Positions 20,906 to 29,978 of a stretch of 64,000 nt of DNA are shown in pieces. The stretch is from an uncultured Holophagaceae bacterium (GTDB taxonomy: Bacteria > Acidobacteriota > Holophagae > Holophagales > Holophagaceae): contig CAISFO010000044.1 in NCBI GenBank assembly GCA_903884655.1, positions 1 to 64,000 on the forward strand, read 5' to 3'. Every line of letters starts with the position of its first letter. The first letter of the stretch is position 1. The notes below the pieces were generated by a model that saw nothing but the letters and a program-made list of their open reading frames with translations, searched no databases and had not been told where the DNA came from. The translations under genes were made by a program, and so were the position numbers.

Positions 20906-23695
20906 ATGACCAGAAGCTCTGGCAGTACCAGACTCAGTGCGCTTGTCCTGGCGCTTGTGGCGTGTCCCGTCGCACTCCTGGCCCAAAGCAGCACCACGGC
21001 CGCCCTCACCGGCCTGGTCAAGGACCCCAAGGGCGCACCCTTCGCAGGCGCCACGGTGCGGATCGGTTCAGAATCCCTGATCGGTGGTGAGCGGGTCGTC
21101 CGGACGGCGCAGAATGGCACCTACCGCATCCCCATGCTGGCCCCGGGCAGGTACCGGATCGTGGTCGAGGCCCCCGGTCTGACGACCATCGTCAGCAACG
21201 AGACCCTCGAACTGGGCAAGACCACCACCCTCAATTGGAAGTTCGCTGCGGCAGCTTCCGCCACGGTGGAAGTGGTCGAGTCCGCCTCGGGAGACGCCTC
21301 CACCACCAGCCTGACTCAAAACTACAGCACCGAGGACCTGGCCACGCTCCCCGTCGACCGGACGATGTCGGGCATCATGAACCTCACGCCCGGCGTGAAC
21401 GGCAAGGCCGCCTGGGGTGGAGACACCAGCGAGAACGCCTGGCTCATGGACGGCATGAACATCGGCGATGTCTCCGGAGGTAGCCAGTGGCTGTACGCCA
21501 ATCCCGACTGGTTCAGTGAAGTACAGGTGGGCGGTATCGGCGCCGCGGCGGAATATGGCAACTTCAACGGCGGCTACACCAACGCCCTGGTGAAGCGCGG
21601 TGGCAATGAGTTGTCAGGTTCCTTCAACCTCTACTACGCGGACTCGAACTGGCAGGCCAAGACCTCGAATCGCTACCCCGGCCTGAACCGGGACCTCCAG
21701 CCCGGCAAGACCTACGACGCCGCCATCAATGTCGGGGGCCCCATCATCAAGGACAAGCTCTGGTTCTTCGCCTCGGCCTGGGCCAGCCAGGATCAGACGA
21801 CCCCCATTGGCGCCCTGGCCGGAGTATCGCGCAGCTACCGGAATTTCCTGACCAAGTTCACCTGGCAGGCCACCCCGGACGCCACCCTGGAGACGCTCCT
21901 GGAATACGATGCCCTGCCCGAAACGAACAAGGGCCTCGACAACACCGTCCAGCCCATCGCCTCCCACAACCAGATCGCGCCGGATCGCCTCTTCAACGTC
22001 ATCTGGACCCAGACCCTGAACTCCGCCACGGTGCTGACGGCCAAGATTTCCGGGTACTCCGGCAACTACGAGGAGCGGCCCAACAATGGCAACCAGCCCA
22101 GCCTGAACGCCGAGGGCAGCCTCACCACCACCACCCTGGACTATTTCGGCAACAACCAGTGGTACCGAAACAACTACCGGGCCCGCATCGAAGGCGCCGT
22201 CACCCTCGACTACTTCCGGACCAGCCTGATCGTGCCCGGCGATTCCCACGCCTTCCGCTTCGGCCTCGAGCAGGCCCAGGCCTCCAACGAAGACGCCAAG
22301 CTCCCCACGGGCGGCGCCCAGTTCTATGCCTATGAGGGAGACACGGCCGGTCTCGTCACCCCCGACTACTTCGACGTCGGTGGGGGCTACAACATCAAGA
22401 TGCACAGCAACCGCTCGGCCCTGTACCTCCAGGACAACTGGACCGTGAGCGACCGCCTGACCTTGCAGCCGGGCATCCGGTTCGAGAAATACACCGCCCG
22501 CGGCTACGGGCAATCCAGCAACATCTGGGACAAGCAGGTCGCCGCCCCCCGCTTCGGCGGCTCCATTGCCCTCACAGCAGACCAGAAAAACATCTTCAAG
22601 TTCCACTGGGGCAAATACTACGCGGCCTTCTCCTCCTGGTTCGTGGACCGCACCTACCAGTCCTGGATTCCCAAGATGACGGAATACCACTGGCAGGGGA
22701 GCGATTTCAATCCCTTGACGACCCCTGCAAGCCAGTACACCGCCGGGGACCGAGCCCCCGACTTCAGTGCCGGCAACGTCTCATATACCGCCAACAACAT
22801 CTCGCCGGTGGACCCCAATGCCAAGCAGCCCTACACCGAGGAGACAACCTTCTCCTTCGAGCACAAGTTCGAGGGCCCCTGGCGGGTGTCGGCGACCTGG
22901 GTCTACCGGCAGCAGAAGGACATCCTGGTCCGGAAGGATATGGCGGACATCACGTCGGGGCCTAATGCCACCGGTTATTGGGAGACCGACACCGCCTATT
23001 ACAAGAACCATGGAGTCCCCCAGGACCTCACCTGGTGGAATTCGAGCGTGGATCCCAACAACCCGAATGGCAAAAACTGGCTGGTGGCCACCGAGCCCAC
23101 CGCCAAGCGCAACTACGTGGCCGGGACCCTGGTGATCGAGCGCAAGTGGATGGATGACTGGAGCCTGAACGCCAGCTTCACCCGCGCCCGGCGCTACGGC
23201 AACGTGGGCGAGTCGGACGGCTACGACTCCTGGGCCCCCTATGAGAGCCCCAACTACCTGATCAATTCCTATGGCCTGCTGCCGGGCTACAACGACTACG
23301 AGGGCAAGATCCGTGGCATGGTCAAGCTGCCCTGGGACATGAAGCTGGCCTTGAACTTCACCTACCTCAGCGGCCAGCGCTTCACTCCCTACGCACGCAC
23401 TTATCATGCGGACGGACCCCTCTTAGATGGCAATGGCCCGCGCACATACGTGTTCGTGGAAGCCCGGGGCAGCGAGAAGTACCCCAGTGAGCACCTCCTG
23501 GACGTGCGCTTGAGCAAGGACGTCAAGTTCTCCGCCAAGACGAAGCTCGAGGTCTTCGGTCAGGTTTTCAACCTCACGAACACCGGCACGACCCTCGCCT
23601 ACTCCTCTGAGCGCATCAACAGCAGCAGCTACGGCATTCCCAGTTCCGTCGAACTGGGCCGTCGCCTCCAGCTCGGTGCGCGCTTCAGCTTCTAG
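20906..23695 (+). CDS. Oar-like TonB-dependent outer-membrane receptor
   Basis: The 929-residue protein has a signal peptide (about 1-28, ending LLAQS), a carboxypeptidase-regulatory-like beta-sandwich (about 30-110; GLVKDPKGAPFAGATVRI), a plug domain (LPVDRTMSGIMNLTPGV, WLMDGMNIGD) and a large beta-barrel ending in phenylalanine (LGARFSF). This Oar-like form is typical of Acidobacteriota. The ATG at 20906 is preferred to the GTG three bases earlier because GGAGG lies at 20897-20901. Being first in a peptidase locus, it probably imports a peptide or polymer fragment across the outer membrane. A terminator-like hairpin follows. Confidence 0.9.
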   Translation: MTRSSGSTRLSALVLALVACPVALLAQSSTTAALTGLVKDPKGAPFAGATVRIGSESLIGGERVVRTAQNGTYRIPMLAPGRYRIVVEAPGLTTIVSNETLELGKTTTLNWKFAAAASATVEVVESASGDASTTSLTQNYSTEDLATLPVDRTMSGIMNLTPGVNGKAAWGGDTSENAWLMDGMNIGDVSGGSQWLYANPDWFSEVQVGGIGAAAEYGNFNGGYTNALVKRGGNELSGSFNLYYADSNWQAKTSNRYPGLNRDLQPGKTYDAAINVGGPIIKDKLWFFASAWASQDQTTPIGALAGVSRSYRNFLTKFTWQATPDATLETLLEYDALPETNKGLDNTVQPIASHNQIAPDRLFNVIWTQTLNSATVLTAKISGYSGNYEERPNNGNQPSLNAEGSLTTTTLDYFGNNQWYRNNYRARIEGAVTLDYFRTSLIVPGDSHAFRFGLEQAQASNEDAKLPTGGAQFYAYEGDTAGLVTPDYFDVGGGYNIKMHSNRSALYLQDNWTVSDRLTLQPGIRFEKYTARGYGQSSNIWDKQVAAPRFGGSIALTADQKNIFKFHWGKYYAAFSSWFVDRTYQSWIPKMTEYHWQGSDFNPLTTPASQYTAGDRAPDFSAGNVSYTANNISPVDPNAKQPYTEETTFSFEHKFEGPWRVSATWVYRQQKDILVRKDMADITSGPNATGYWETDTAYYKNHGVPQDLTWWNSSVDPNNPNGKNWLVATEPTAKRNYVAGTLVIERKWMDDWSLNASFTRARRYGNVGESDGYDSWAPYESPNYLINSYGLLPGYNDYEGKIRGMVKLPWDMKLALNFTYLSGQRFTPYARTYHADGPLLDGNGPRTYVFVEARGSEKYPSEHLLDVRLSKDVKFSAKTKLEVFGQVFNLTNTGTTLAYSSERINSSSYGIPSSVELGRRLQLGARFSF

Positions 23696-23707
23696 CTCCA
23701 CAGACCG

Positions 23708-23751
23708 ACCGCTTGCAGTGGGTTTAGAGGCCTGCTGCAGGCGGTTTTCTT
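23708..23751 (+). terminator. Hairpin with T-tract after the TonB receptor
   Basis: ACCGCTTGCAG (23708-23718) pairs with CTGCAGGCGGT (23735-23745) in an 11-bp stem containing one G-T wobble, directly followed by TTTTCTT. It has the form of an intrinsic terminator between the receptor and the cyanophycinase gene. Read-through may lower expression of the enzymes relative to the receptor. Confidence 0.6.
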
Positions 23752-23762
23752 GAGGGACGGCC

Positions 23763-24584
23763 ATGCTCCGACGAATCCTCCCCCTCTTCCTCGCCAGCCT
23801 TGTCCTCAGCGCCGCCCCCAGGGGCACCCTGGTCATCGTGGGCGGAGGCGGCATGCCGCAGGAGATCATGGACGCCTTCCTGGCGGCCTCCGGCGGCAAG
23901 GGCGGGCGGGTGGGCATCATCCCCACGTCCACCAGCGATCCTGAGGGCGCCCTCAAGGAGTGGCGGGAGGACCTCGACAAGGCGGGCCTCGTCTGCGTGC
24001 CCCTGGATGTCCGCAAGCGGGAGGACGCCTCCGACTCCCAGCTGCTGGAACGGGCCCGGACCTGCAGCGGCTTCTGGTTCTCCGGCGGGGACCAGAACCG
24101 TGTGGGGGACCAGATCGTGGGCACGCCGCTGCAGCAGGTGGTCCGCGAGCGCTACGAGGCCGGGGCCGCCATCGGGGGCACCAGCGCCGGGGCCGCCATC
24201 ATGTCGAAGCTCATGCTCACGGGTGACGACCGGAACGGCAAGGAAGCCCTCTCCGAGTTCGGCCCCGGCGCCTACAAGACCCGGGAGGGCATGGGTTTCC
24301 TGCCCGAGGGTGTGGTGGTGGACCAGCACTTCCTGCGCCGGGGCCGGGCGAACCGGCTCTTCAGCGTGATCATGGAACACCCAGATTTTCTGGGCCTGGG
24401 GATCGACGAGGCCACAGCCCTGCTGGTGAAGGATGGCAAGGCGAAGGTGGTGGGCAAGCGCTCCGTGATGGTTTTCGATCCGGCGGGCATGGCCCTGAAG
24501 GGCGCCTCGTTCCAGAACCTCCGCATCCATGTGCTCCGGTCCGGCCAGTCCATCAACCTGGCCACCCGCAAGGTCGCCCCCTGA
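23763..24584 (+). CDS. Secreted cyanophycinase family peptidase (S51)
   Basis: The 273-residue protein has a signal peptide (about 1-19) followed at once by the S51 core: TLVIVGGGG, FSGGDQNR (about 106-113), the nucleophile motif GGTSAGA with Ser141, and DQHFLRRGRANRL (about 187-199). These match cyanophycinase, which cleaves the arginyl-aspartate polymer cyanophycin to beta-Asp-Arg dipeptides. Export implies that it attacks extracellular or periplasmic substrate and not a storage polymer of its own cell. The downstream isoaspartyl dipeptidase would complete the breakdown. The stop and the next ATG share one base. Confidence 0.88.
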   Translation: MLRRILPLFLASLVLSAAPRGTLVIVGGGGMPQEIMDAFLAASGGKGGRVGIIPTSTSDPEGALKEWREDLDKAGLVCVPLDVRKREDASDSQLLERARTCSGFWFSGGDQNRVGDQIVGTPLQQVVRERYEAGAAIGGTSAGAAIMSKLMLTGDDRNGKEALSEFGPGAYKTREGMGFLPEGVVVDQHFLRRGRANRLFSVIMEHPDFLGLGIDEATALLVKDGKAKVVGKRSVMVFDPAGMALKGASFQNLRIHVLRSGQSINLATRKVAP

Positions 24585-26068
24585 TGCGCGGCGCGCAGGT
24601 CGTCAGCCTTCTGCTGCTCGTGGCGACGGCGGCCTTCGCCGGCCCCGTGCCAGCGCCCTTCCCGGCCGACCACCGCAGCATGCGGAAAACGGTGTCCTAC
24701 GGGGAAATGGCGACTTTCCTCGAAGCCGTGGCCAGACCCGGCTTCATCACCGTCACAGAAGAGGGCCGCAGCACGGAAGGGCGGAAGATCCTGCTGGTCC
24801 ACCTCAACCGGGGGGGCACCAGGGCCCGCTTCAGGGTGCTCTACTACGCCCAGCAGCACGGGGACGAGGTGGCGGGCAAGGACGCCCAGCTCACGCTCAT
24901 CCGCGATATCGCGGAACACCCAGAGTGGCTGCCCCTGGATGTAGATCTCTACCTCATGCCCATGCTCAATCCCGATGGCGCCGAGGCCCATCGCCGCCTC
25001 AATGGCGCGGGCGCCGACCTGAACCGCGACCACCTGCTCCTGGCCCAGCCCGAGACCCGGGCCTTGCACCGCGTGGCCCGCCGCATCCGCCCCCACGTCG
25101 CGGTGGACAGTCACGAGTTCGGCCGGGATGGCGAAGCGTATCGCGCCAAGGGCTGGGCGCCCTGGCCCATCATCACCATGGATGCCTGCAACCACCCGCT
25201 GATCCCGGACTACCTCAGAGCCGCCGCCCTGGAGGCCGTGGCCACCGCCGCGCCGCTTCAGGCCCGGGCCGGGCACACCTACCAGCGCTATTCCGTAGGT
25301 GGGCCGCCTCCGGACGAAGAGATCCGGCCCTCCACGCCGGAAGTGGATGACGGCCGCAACAGTCTGGGCACCCTGGGCGCCCTCTCCTTCATCATCGAGG
25401 CCGGTGTCCATCACGAGGCCAAGGATCCCGATGCGGACCTGGGTGAGCGGGTGGACGGCTACCGCATCCTCTACCGTCACCTGCTCGGCGACTCGGCCTG
25501 GCGTGACCGCATCCGGAAACTGGCGGAGCGGGCCCGCCGGGAACCCCTGCCCCCCTTCATCGCCACCAACGCCTTCTGGGCGAATCTGGGCGGTCGGGCC
25601 AGCACCGTGCGGGTGCAGGAGCTGGCCACTGGCCGGATGCTCGAGGTGCCCACGGCCCTGGCCATGACGGACCTGGTGGTGAAGGGCAGTGTGCCCACGC
25701 CCCGGGCCTATGCCATCGATGCCGCAGCCGCCGCGCGGTTCATCCCCGTCCTGGAAGCCCAGGGTCTGGCCTTCGAAACCCTGACTGCGCCCCGGAAGGC
25801 CTTGGTCGAGCGGGTCGGGCTGCTGCGGATCGAGGAGCCCTACGACGAGCTGTACCAGCGCTACAAGGACCGGCAGATCGTGGCACGCCGCCCCCCAGGT
25901 CAAGTGGAGCTGCCCGCTGGAACCCTCCTCGTATCCCTGGACCAGGCGCTGGCCCGCCGGGCCATCCAGGTGCTCGAACCCTGCCTGCTCTACGGACTCT
26001 ACGGCTACCCCGGCTTCCGCGAGCTCGCCAAACCCGGCGCTGACCTCCCGGTGTCCCGCCTCTTCTGA
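24584..26068 (+). CDS. Secreted M14-family zinc carboxypeptidase
   Basis: The 494-residue protein has a signal peptide (about 1-19) and an M14 catalytic domain with zinc ligands H92 and E95 (QQHGDE), H177 (DSHEFG), the substrate-binding pair N147-R148 and the catalytic glutamate E272 (FIIEAG). The C-terminal part (about 320-494) is not recognised. It overlaps the cyanophycinase gene by one base and directly precedes the isoaspartyl dipeptidase gene, so it may trim peptides or remove side-chain residues in the same pathway. The exact specificity cannot be read from sequence. Confidence 0.85.
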   Translation: MRGAQVVSLLLLVATAAFAGPVPAPFPADHRSMRKTVSYGEMATFLEAVARPGFITVTEEGRSTEGRKILLVHLNRGGTRARFRVLYYAQQHGDEVAGKDAQLTLIRDIAEHPEWLPLDVDLYLMPMLNPDGAEAHRRLNGAGADLNRDHLLLAQPETRALHRVARRIRPHVAVDSHEFGRDGEAYRAKGWAPWPIITMDACNHPLIPDYLRAAALEAVATAAPLQARAGHTYQRYSVGGPPPDEEIRPSTPEVDDGRNSLGTLGALSFIIEAGVHHEAKDPDADLGERVDGYRILYRHLLGDSAWRDRIRKLAERARREPLPPFIATNAFWANLGGRASTVRVQELATGRMLEVPTALAMTDLVVKGSVPTPRAYAIDAAAAARFIPVLEAQGLAFETLTAPRKALVERVGLLRIEEPYDELYQRYKDRQIVARRPPGQVELPAGTLLVSLDQALARRAIQVLEPCLLYGLYGYPGFRELAKPGADLPVSRLF

Positions 26069-26098
26069 ATGTCCCGGGCCCGCCCGGCTGGAGTTCCC

Positions 26099-27265
26099 AT
26101 GCTGCTCCTGATCAAGAACGCCGATGTCTACGCCCCCGAGAAAAGCGGCCGCTGTGACCTGCTCCTGGGTGGAGGCAAGATCCTCCTCATGGAACCGGAC
26201 ATCCGCATCCCCGGCAGGTATTGCGAGGTGATCGAGGCCCGCGACCTCCTAGCCGCGCCCGGCTTCATCGATGGTCACGTGCACATCATGGGCGGCGGCG
26301 GCGAAGGGGGTTTCGCCACCCGCACCCCGGGCCTGTCACTGACGGATGCCATCCTGGGCGGGGTCACCACCGTGGTCGGCTGCCTGGGCACCGACGGTTT
26401 CACCCGGACCATGGCCGGCCTGCTGGCCAAGGCCAAAGGACTGGACGAGGAGGGCATCAGCACCTTCGTCTACTCGGGCTCGTACGGCCTGCCCCTGCGC
26501 ACGCTCATGCCCAGCCTCGAAGAGGACCTGCTGTTCATCGACAAGGTGATCGGCGCAGGGGAAGTGGCCCTCTCGGACCACCGCTCCAGCCAGCCGACCT
26601 TCGAGGCCTTCGCCCAGCTGGTCGGGATGGCCCGGCGTGGCGGCCTGCTTTCGGGCAAGGCCGGGATCGTGAACGTCCATCTGGGCGATGGCCCGCGCGG
26701 ACTGGACTTCCTGCGCCGGGTCCTCGCTGAGACCGAGCTTGCCCCCAGCCAGATGTGGCCCACCCACATCAACCGCAATCCGAGTCTCTTCGAGGAGGGC
26801 ATCGCCTACGCCAAGGCTGGCGGGTTCGTGGATTTCACCACCTCGACGCTGGCGTCCTACCTGGATGGCGGCGAGATTACCTGCAGCGTGGCCCTGCGCC
26901 GGATGCTGGAAGCCGGGGTCGACCCGGGTCAGGTCACCTTCACTTCCGACGGCCAGGGCAGCCTCCCGGACTGGGATCCCGCTGGCCGACTGCAGGACAT
27001 CTCCGTAGGCCGGGTTACCTCGCTCTTCCCGGCCGTGCGCAAGGCTGTCCTCGAGGAGGGCATCGCCCTCGAGACGGCTCTGCGCGTCATCACCGCCAAT
27101 CCCGCCCGCATCCTCAAGCTGAAAGCCAAGGGCCGCCTGGCGCCGGGAATGGACGCAGACCTGGTCCTGCTGGAGCCGGGCAAACTCGAGATCCGGACCG
27201 TCATCGCCAAGGGGAGGCTCCTCATGAAAGGCGGCAAGCCCCTGGCCAAGGGTATGTTTGAGTAG
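26099..27265 (+). CDS. iadA: Isoaspartyl dipeptidase (beta-aspartyl peptidase, M38)
   Basis: From the ATG at 26099 (MLLLIKNADVYAPEKSG) the protein is 388 residues, nearly the size of E. coli IadA (390). It has the amidohydrolase metal motif GFIDGHVHIMG, the conserved GGVTTVVGCLGTDG, HLGDG, THINRNP, and TSDGQGS with the catalytic aspartate. No signal peptide is present, so it acts in the cytoplasm on imported dipeptides. Beta-Asp-Arg, the cyanophycinase product, is a plausible substrate. An upstream ATG at 26069 would add ten residues without a ribosome-binding site. Confidence 0.9.
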   Translation: MLLLIKNADVYAPEKSGRCDLLLGGGKILLMEPDIRIPGRYCEVIEARDLLAAPGFIDGHVHIMGGGGEGGFATRTPGLSLTDAILGGVTTVVGCLGTDGFTRTMAGLLAKAKGLDEEGISTFVYSGSYGLPLRTLMPSLEEDLLFIDKVIGAGEVALSDHRSSQPTFEAFAQLVGMARRGGLLSGKAGIVNVHLGDGPRGLDFLRRVLAETELAPSQMWPTHINRNPSLFEEGIAYAKAGGFVDFTTSTLASYLDGGEITCSVALRRMLEAGVDPGQVTFTSDGQGSLPDWDPAGRLQDISVGRVTSLFPAVRKAVLEEGIALETALRVITANPARILKLKAKGRLAPGMDADLVLLEPGKLEIRTVIAKGRLLMKGGKPLAKGMFE

Positions 27266-27278
27266 CAAGGGGACGACC

Positions 27279-28478
27279 ATGTTCAAACGATCCATCATCC
27301 TCATCGTGCTCGCGGGCCTTGCCCGGGTCAGCCTGCTGGCCCAAGGCGCCGAGCAGTGCACCACCACCGTGATCACCCCGGCCGCCAGTGCCAGCGGGCG
27401 CCCCATGCTGTGGAAGAACCGGGACACGGATGTCCTCTCCAACAAGGTGGTGTTCATCCGGGAGCAGCCCTTTTCCTACCTCGCCCTGGTGGATGCGGAG
27501 GATGCCAGTGGCAGGCGGGCCTGGGCGGGACTCAATGCCGCCGGCTTTGGCATCATGAACACCGTGGCCTACAACCTGCCTGGGGCCCTGACCGGGGACA
27601 TGAAGGATCAGGAAGGCTGCGTCATGGCGGATGCCCTGCGCACCTGCCGCACCGTGGCAGATTTCGAGGCCTACCTGAAGGCCAATCAGGGCCCGGGCCT
27701 GGGCTGCCAGACCAATTTCGGCGTCATCGACGCCACCGGGCGGGCCGTCCTCATTGAGACCCACAACCGCGGCTACCGGATTCTTGAAGCCTCCGAGCCC
27801 TCCGAGAAATGCCTCGTCAATTCCAACTGGTCCCGCTCCGGCCAGCCCGGCAAGGGCGCGGGCTACCTGCGCTTCGAGCGGGCCACGGAGCTGTTGCGCA
27901 CCACGACCCCCGGGCAGCTGACCCCCCATGAGATCTTCCGCCGCATGGCCCGGGATACGGGCCATGTGCTACTGCAGACTCCCACCATCGCCGAGCTGAA
28001 GGCACTGCCCGCCAAGCCCCACTGGATCCTCACCAAGGACTGCATCAACAAATCTTATACATCCTGTGCCGTGGTGCTGGTGGGCAAGGACCCCAAGAAT
28101 CCCGCCTCCCGGGCGACCTTCTGGGTCCTGCCCGGCGAGCCCGTCACTGCCGTGGCCCTGCCCCTCTGGGTGGAGGCCGGATCGGTCCCGGAAGCCTTCT
28201 GGAAAGGGAAGGATGCGCCCCTCTGGTCGGAATCCCTGCGCATCAAGAAGCGCATCCGGCCCTTCCCGGAAACCGAAAAGCAGGAGTACCTGGATCTTGC
28301 GGGCCTCGACAACCGGGAGGGCACCGGCTTCCTGCCCCGCCTCCTGGCGGCCGAGGACCAGGTCTTCCAGAAGGTGCAGGCCTTCGGTGATGGGCCCAAG
28401 ACACCTGATGAGCTGGTGACCCTTCAGAACGAACTGGCCCATCTGGCTCTGGAAGCCATGAAGGGCATCCAGCCCTGA
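27279..28478 (+). CDS. Secreted C45-type Ntn hydrolase (acyltransferase/choloylglycine hydrolase-like)
   Basis: From the ATG at 27279 (preceded by AAGGGGAC) the 399-residue protein has a signal peptide and then EQCTTTVITP with Cys27 as candidate N-terminal nucleophile, followed by LWKNRDTD and GLNAAGFGIMNT. These are marks of the C45/choloylglycine-hydrolase Ntn fold. Such enzymes cleave or transfer amide bonds. In this locus it may hydrolyse an unusual peptide or acyl-amino-acid bond; the substrate is unknown. It begins 13 bp after iadA. Confidence 0.78.
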   Translation: MFKRSIILIVLAGLARVSLLAQGAEQCTTTVITPAASASGRPMLWKNRDTDVLSNKVVFIREQPFSYLALVDAEDASGRRAWAGLNAAGFGIMNTVAYNLPGALTGDMKDQEGCVMADALRTCRTVADFEAYLKANQGPGLGCQTNFGVIDATGRAVLIETHNRGYRILEASEPSEKCLVNSNWSRSGQPGKGAGYLRFERATELLRTTTPGQLTPHEIFRRMARDTGHVLLQTPTIAELKALPAKPHWILTKDCINKSYTSCAVVLVGKDPKNPASRATFWVLPGEPVTAVALPLWVEAGSVPEAFWKGKDAPLWSESLRIKKRIRPFPETEKQEYLDLAGLDNREGTGFLPRLLAAEDQVFQKVQAFGDGPKTPDELVTLQNELAHLALEAMKGIQP

Positions 28479-28535
28479 GTTCCTCAGCCGTGGGGAGGTC
28501 TCCCTGGAGGCCCCTGCCACCCTTCGAAAGCCCCC

Positions 28536-29978
28536 ATGAGCCCTGACCTCGCCCCAGTTCCGGCCCCGCCCAAATCCGGCCTCCGCATGCCCCACACCCT
28601 GGTCATCGTGGGGGCGCTGATCGTGGTTGTGCTCATCCTGTCCTGGCTGGTGCCTTCCGGCGAGTTCCAGCGCGTGGAGAAAGTGCTGTCGGACGGGAGC
28701 CGCCTGCGGGTGCCCGTGGATGGCACCTTCCAACGGCTGCCCAAGACCTACCTGGGCCTCCAGCAGCTGTTCCTGGCCCCCATCAAGGGCTTCATCGACG
28801 GGGCGGGCCTGATCTCCTTCCTGTTCATCATCGGCGGCAGTTTCGGCATCTTCCAGGAGACGGGGGCGGTGGAGCAGGGCATCAAGCGGCTCACCGTCCA
28901 TGTGCGGCGCCACCCCTTCCTGGAGCTGCTCTTCATCCCCGTGCTGATGACCGTGTTCTCCCTGGCGGGCGCCGTGTTCGGCATGGCCGAAGAGCTCATC
29001 CCCCTGGTGATTATCTTCATCGCCCTCTCCCGGGCGCTGGGCTACGACTCCATTGTGGGCACGGCGATTCCCTTCCTCGGGGCGGCGGCGGGCTTCGCCT
29101 GTGCCTTTTTCAACCCCTTCACCGTGGGAGTGGCCCAGGGCATCGCCGGCGTTCCGATCTACTCGGGCCTGGCCTACCGGGTGTGCGCCTGGGTGGTGGC
29201 CACCAGTGTCGTGATTGCCTACGTGATGATCTACGCCGCCAAGGTCAGGCGGAACCCCGCACTGAGCCCGGTCCGGGAGCTCGACCTGGCCCGGACGACC
29301 CCGGCCGCAGCCGGAGCCGACGAGGCCTGGAACACCTCGCACGTCCTCTCGCTCCTGGCCTTCCTGGGGGCTGTCCTCCTGCTGGTGTATGGCGTCCTGA
29401 AGTTCCACTGGTACCTGGAGCCTATCGCGGCCCTCTTCCTCGTCATGGGCATCGTCATCGGCCTTCTCTCGCGGATGGGGCCCAGCACCATCGCCAAGCA
29501 CTTCGTCACCGGGGCCAAGGACATGGTGGGCGTGGTGTTCATCGTGGCCAGCGCCCGCGCCCTGCTGGTCATCGCCAACCAGGCGCAGATCATGGACACC
29601 CTCTTGCTCTATGGCTCCATCGCCATCGGGGTGCTGCCCAAGCCCGTCACCGCCCAGGTCATGTTCCTGGTGCAGTGCGTCATCAACTTCTTCGTCCATT
29701 CCGGCACGGCCCAGGCGGCCCTCACCATGCCGGTCCTGGCGCCCCTGTCGGATCTGGTGGGCATCACCCGGCAGACCTGCGTCTACAGCTTCGCCCTCTC
29801 GGAGCTCATCAATCCAATCCTGCCCACCAGCGCCGTGACCATGGGCATCCTGGGCGCGGCGAAGATCCCCTGGGAGGTATGGGCCAAGTGGTTCCTGCCG
29901 CTGATGCTCATCCTGGTGGTCCTGGCCTTCCTGCTGCTGGTGCCTCCGACCCTGCTGTTCCACTGGGGACCGGTGTGA
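28536..29978 (+). CDS. YfcC-family inner-membrane transporter (ArcD/DcuC-like)
   Basis: The 480-residue protein has about 12 transmembrane segments and YfcC-family stretches (LSWLVPSGEFQRV near the first helix, FLFIIGGSFGIFQETGA, NFFVHSGTAQAALTMP, ELINPILPTS). Family members are annotated as basic amino-acid or C4-dicarboxylate carriers. Arginine, aspartate or a dipeptide would suit a cyanophycin-degrading pathway, which is inference. It follows the C45 gene by 57 bp and overlaps the M28 gene by 4 bp. Confidence 0.88.
   Translation: MSPDLAPVPAPPKSGLRMPHTLVIVGALIVVVLILSWLVPSGEFQRVEKVLSDGSRLRVPVDGTFQRLPKTYLGLQQLFLAPIKGFIDGAGLISFLFIIGGSFGIFQETGAVEQGIKRLTVHVRRHPFLELLFIPVLMTVFSLAGAVFGMAEELIPLVIIFIALSRALGYDSIVGTAIPFLGAAAGFACAFFNPFTVGVAQGIAGVPIYSGLAYRVCAWVVATSVVIAYVMIYAAKVRRNPALSPVRELDLARTTPAAAGADEAWNTSHVLSLLAFLGAVLLLVYGVLKFHWYLEPIAALFLVMGIVIGLLSRMGPSTIAKHFVTGAKDMVGVVFIVASARALLVIANQAQIMDTLLLYGSIAIGVLPKPVTAQVMFLVQCVINFFVHSGTAQAALTMPVLAPLSDLVGITRQTCVYSFALSELINPILPTSAVTMGILGAAKIPWEVWAKWFLPLMLILVVLAFLLLVPPTLLFHWGPV

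Noticed and set aside
27969-29963. 664-codon minus-strand frame opposite the YfcC gene
   Set aside because: It is the antisense of a clear membrane-transporter gene, is dominated by His, Gln, Gly and Asp as expected for GC-rich shadows, and shows no domain.
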